The translations under genes were made by a program, and so were the position numbers. Under the pieces are notes generated by a model. The model saw only the letters and a list, made by a program, of their open reading frames with translations. It made no database searches and was not told the origin of the DNA. Positions 62,991 through 64,000 of a stretch of 64,000 nucleotides of DNA are shown in pieces. The stretch covers positions 219,221 through 283,220 of the forward strand of contig NZ_JHQS01000006.1 of the NCBI RefSeq assembly GCF_014843845.1, read 5' to 3'. Positions within the stretch are counted from its first letter, which is position 1, and the number at the start of each line of letters is the position of its first letter. Origin of the DNA: Mesorhizobium amorphae (GTDB lineage: Bacteria > Pseudomonadota > Alphaproteobacteria > Rhizobiales > Rhizobiaceae).

Positions 62991-63821
62991 ATGCATTTGG
63001 AAAGCAAGGGCGCAGCGTTTCGCAGGCTTCATGAGGAACCGGGCGCGTTCGTCATTCCCAATCCCTGGGATATCGGCACGGCACGGATTCTGGCAGCCAT
63101 GGGTTTTCGTGCCCTCGCCACCACCAGCGCCGGCATGGCGTTCTCTCTCGGCGTCGCCGAGGGGCAGGTCTCGCGGGAGGACACTCTAAGCCATTGCCGG
63201 GCCATCGTGGCGGCAACACCGCTCTCCGTCTCGGCCGATCTGGAGAAAGGCCTCGGCGACAGTCCGCAAAGTGCCGCCGAGACGATCCAAGCCGCAGCCG
63301 GCATCGGCCTGGCCGGATGTTCCCTCGAAGATCATACCGGCAGACGCGACGACCCGATCTACGACTTTGCGCTCGCGGTCGAACGGATCGAGGCGGCTGC
63401 GCAGGCGTGCCGCGCACTGTCGGATGATTTCGTCCTGACGGCGCGCTGCGAGAACTTCCTGTGGGGGCGACCTGATCTGGATGACACTATTCGCAGATTG
63501 CAGGCCTTCGAGAAGGCCGGAGCCGATGTGCTTTATGCGCCCGGCCTGCATGACCTCGGCATGATCCGCACCGTCTGCGGCGCCGTGACGAAACCGGTCA
63601 ATGTCGTGATGGGCATGCCCGGCGCGACGTTTGGCGTGGCCGAACTGGCGGACGCAGGCGTCAAGCGCATCAGTGTCGGCTCGGCGCTGGCGCGGCTCGC
63701 CTTCGGCAGTTTCGTCCGCGCCGCGCGCGAGATGAGATCGGCAGGCACCTTCCGGTTTTCCGAACAAGCCATGGGCTTCGCCGAACTGGAGGGCTTCTTC
63801 ACCGGATCGACGAAGGCCTGA
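62991..63821 (+). CDS. Isocitrate lyase/PEP mutase-superfamily protein
   Basis: 276 residues with a TIM barrel of the PEP-mutase type. Visible are FVIPNPWDIGTARILAAMGF, ATTSAGMAFSLG, the metal-region VSADLEKGLGDSP, the late GCSLEDHTG and TARCENFLWG, and the C-terminal GVKRISVGSALARLAFG. The KKCGH motif of true isocitrate lyases is absent, so it is more likely a 2-methylisocitrate-lyase-like or C-P/C-C lyase of unknown substrate. GAAGGAAA precedes the start. Confidence 0.9.
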   Translation: MHLESKGAAFRRLHEEPGAFVIPNPWDIGTARILAAMGFRALATTSAGMAFSLGVAEGQVSREDTLSHCRAIVAATPLSVSADLEKGLGDSPQSAAETIQAAAGIGLAGCSLEDHTGRRDDPIYDFALAVERIEAAAQACRALSDDFVLTARCENFLWGRPDLDDTIRRLQAFEKAGADVLYAPGLHDLGMIRTVCGAVTKPVNVVMGMPGATFGVAELADAGVKRISVGSALARLAFGSFVRAAREMRSAGTFRFSEQAMGFAELEGFFTGSTKA

Positions 63822-63835
63822 GAGCCTTGTCGCTA

Positions 63836-63943
63836 GAGCAATTCCAGGAAAAGTGCGCAGCGGTTTTCCGTCCGGAATTGCGTAAAAACAAATACTTAGA
63901 GCGGGGGGGGTAACGATTCCATCAAAAGCTGAACCGCTCTAGG
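63836..63943. repeat. Palindromic intergenic repeats at window end
   Basis: 63836-63881 has GAGCAATTCC and GGAATTGC arms around AAAAGTGCGCAGCGGTTTTC. 63897-63943 has TAGAGCGG and CCGCTCTA arms and an internal run of eight G. Both resemble repeat types common between rhizobial genes. No gene is seen from 63822 to 64000. Confidence 0.7.
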
Positions 63944-64000
63944 TCCAATCGACATTCAGGATTCAAATTTGCGTTGAGGCATGATTCATAGGCTTCCAGA

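Overview
The window looks like a chromosomal piece of a rhizobial alphaproteobacterium, most likely Mesorhizobium or a close relative. The reasons are high GC, families typical of Rhizobiales (DUF982, DUF6074-like, paired DUF1127 genes), a coxMNOP-type alternative oxidase, a yajC-secDF-Mth938-phytoene-synthase-like block, and palindromic intergenic repeats of the kind scattered through Mesorhizobium genomes. This is inference from gene content; no rRNA is present to confirm it.

Layout. 1-4841: a four-gene cassette of an MBOAT/SGNH acyltransferase (cut by the window edge), a carrier protein, an amino-acid adenylating enzyme and an acyl-CoA-dehydrogenase-like flavoenzyme. It has the logic of a dlt operon, but with the enzyme trio that makes pyrrole-2-carboxyl carriers from proline. 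4842-9110: gene-poor debris with broken genes, small exported proteins and a 47-bp direct repeat. 9111-18933: small secreted proteins, then an OmpR/EnvZ-type two-component pair divergent from a Spy/CpxP-like periplasmic protein and a complete RND efflux system. 18970-23361: small rhizobial genes, map, a HAD phosphatase and radC. 23503-31344: a five-gene alternative aa3-type oxidase operon, a YbaK-like deacylase, a DUF2189 membrane protein, ctaB and a soluble cytochrome c. 31588-36136: a LuxR-HTH/TolB-like/TPR regulator, small secreted proteins, trigger factor and tRNA-Leu(TAG).

36121-49867 is a 13.7-kb integrated element. A tyrosine recombinase sits beside the tRNA. An 18-bp copy of the tRNA 3' end marks the far end, and near-identical repeats close to both ends look like integrase arm sites. 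Inside are a broken podovirus-like virion gene, several unrecognised phage-like genes, and a tight operon of a type III-like restriction subunit, a beta-class DNA methyltransferase with an AT-rich target-recognition region, and a Schlafen/AlbA_2-domain protein.

50045-63821 returns to host genes: a GDYXXLXY/DUF2157 pair; two tandem DUF1127 genes followed by six hairpins that each show ACCTCCTCCC in the loop (a cuckoo/CcsR-type small-RNA locus); trmFO; a fatty-acid-hydroxylase-like gene; two genes homologous to mitochondrial complex I assembly factors; and the Sec accessory genes. An old tandem duplication there left a separate truncated SecD and a yajC tail between yajC and secDF. A DUF815 ATPase and a PEP mutase/isocitrate lyase-family enzyme close the window.
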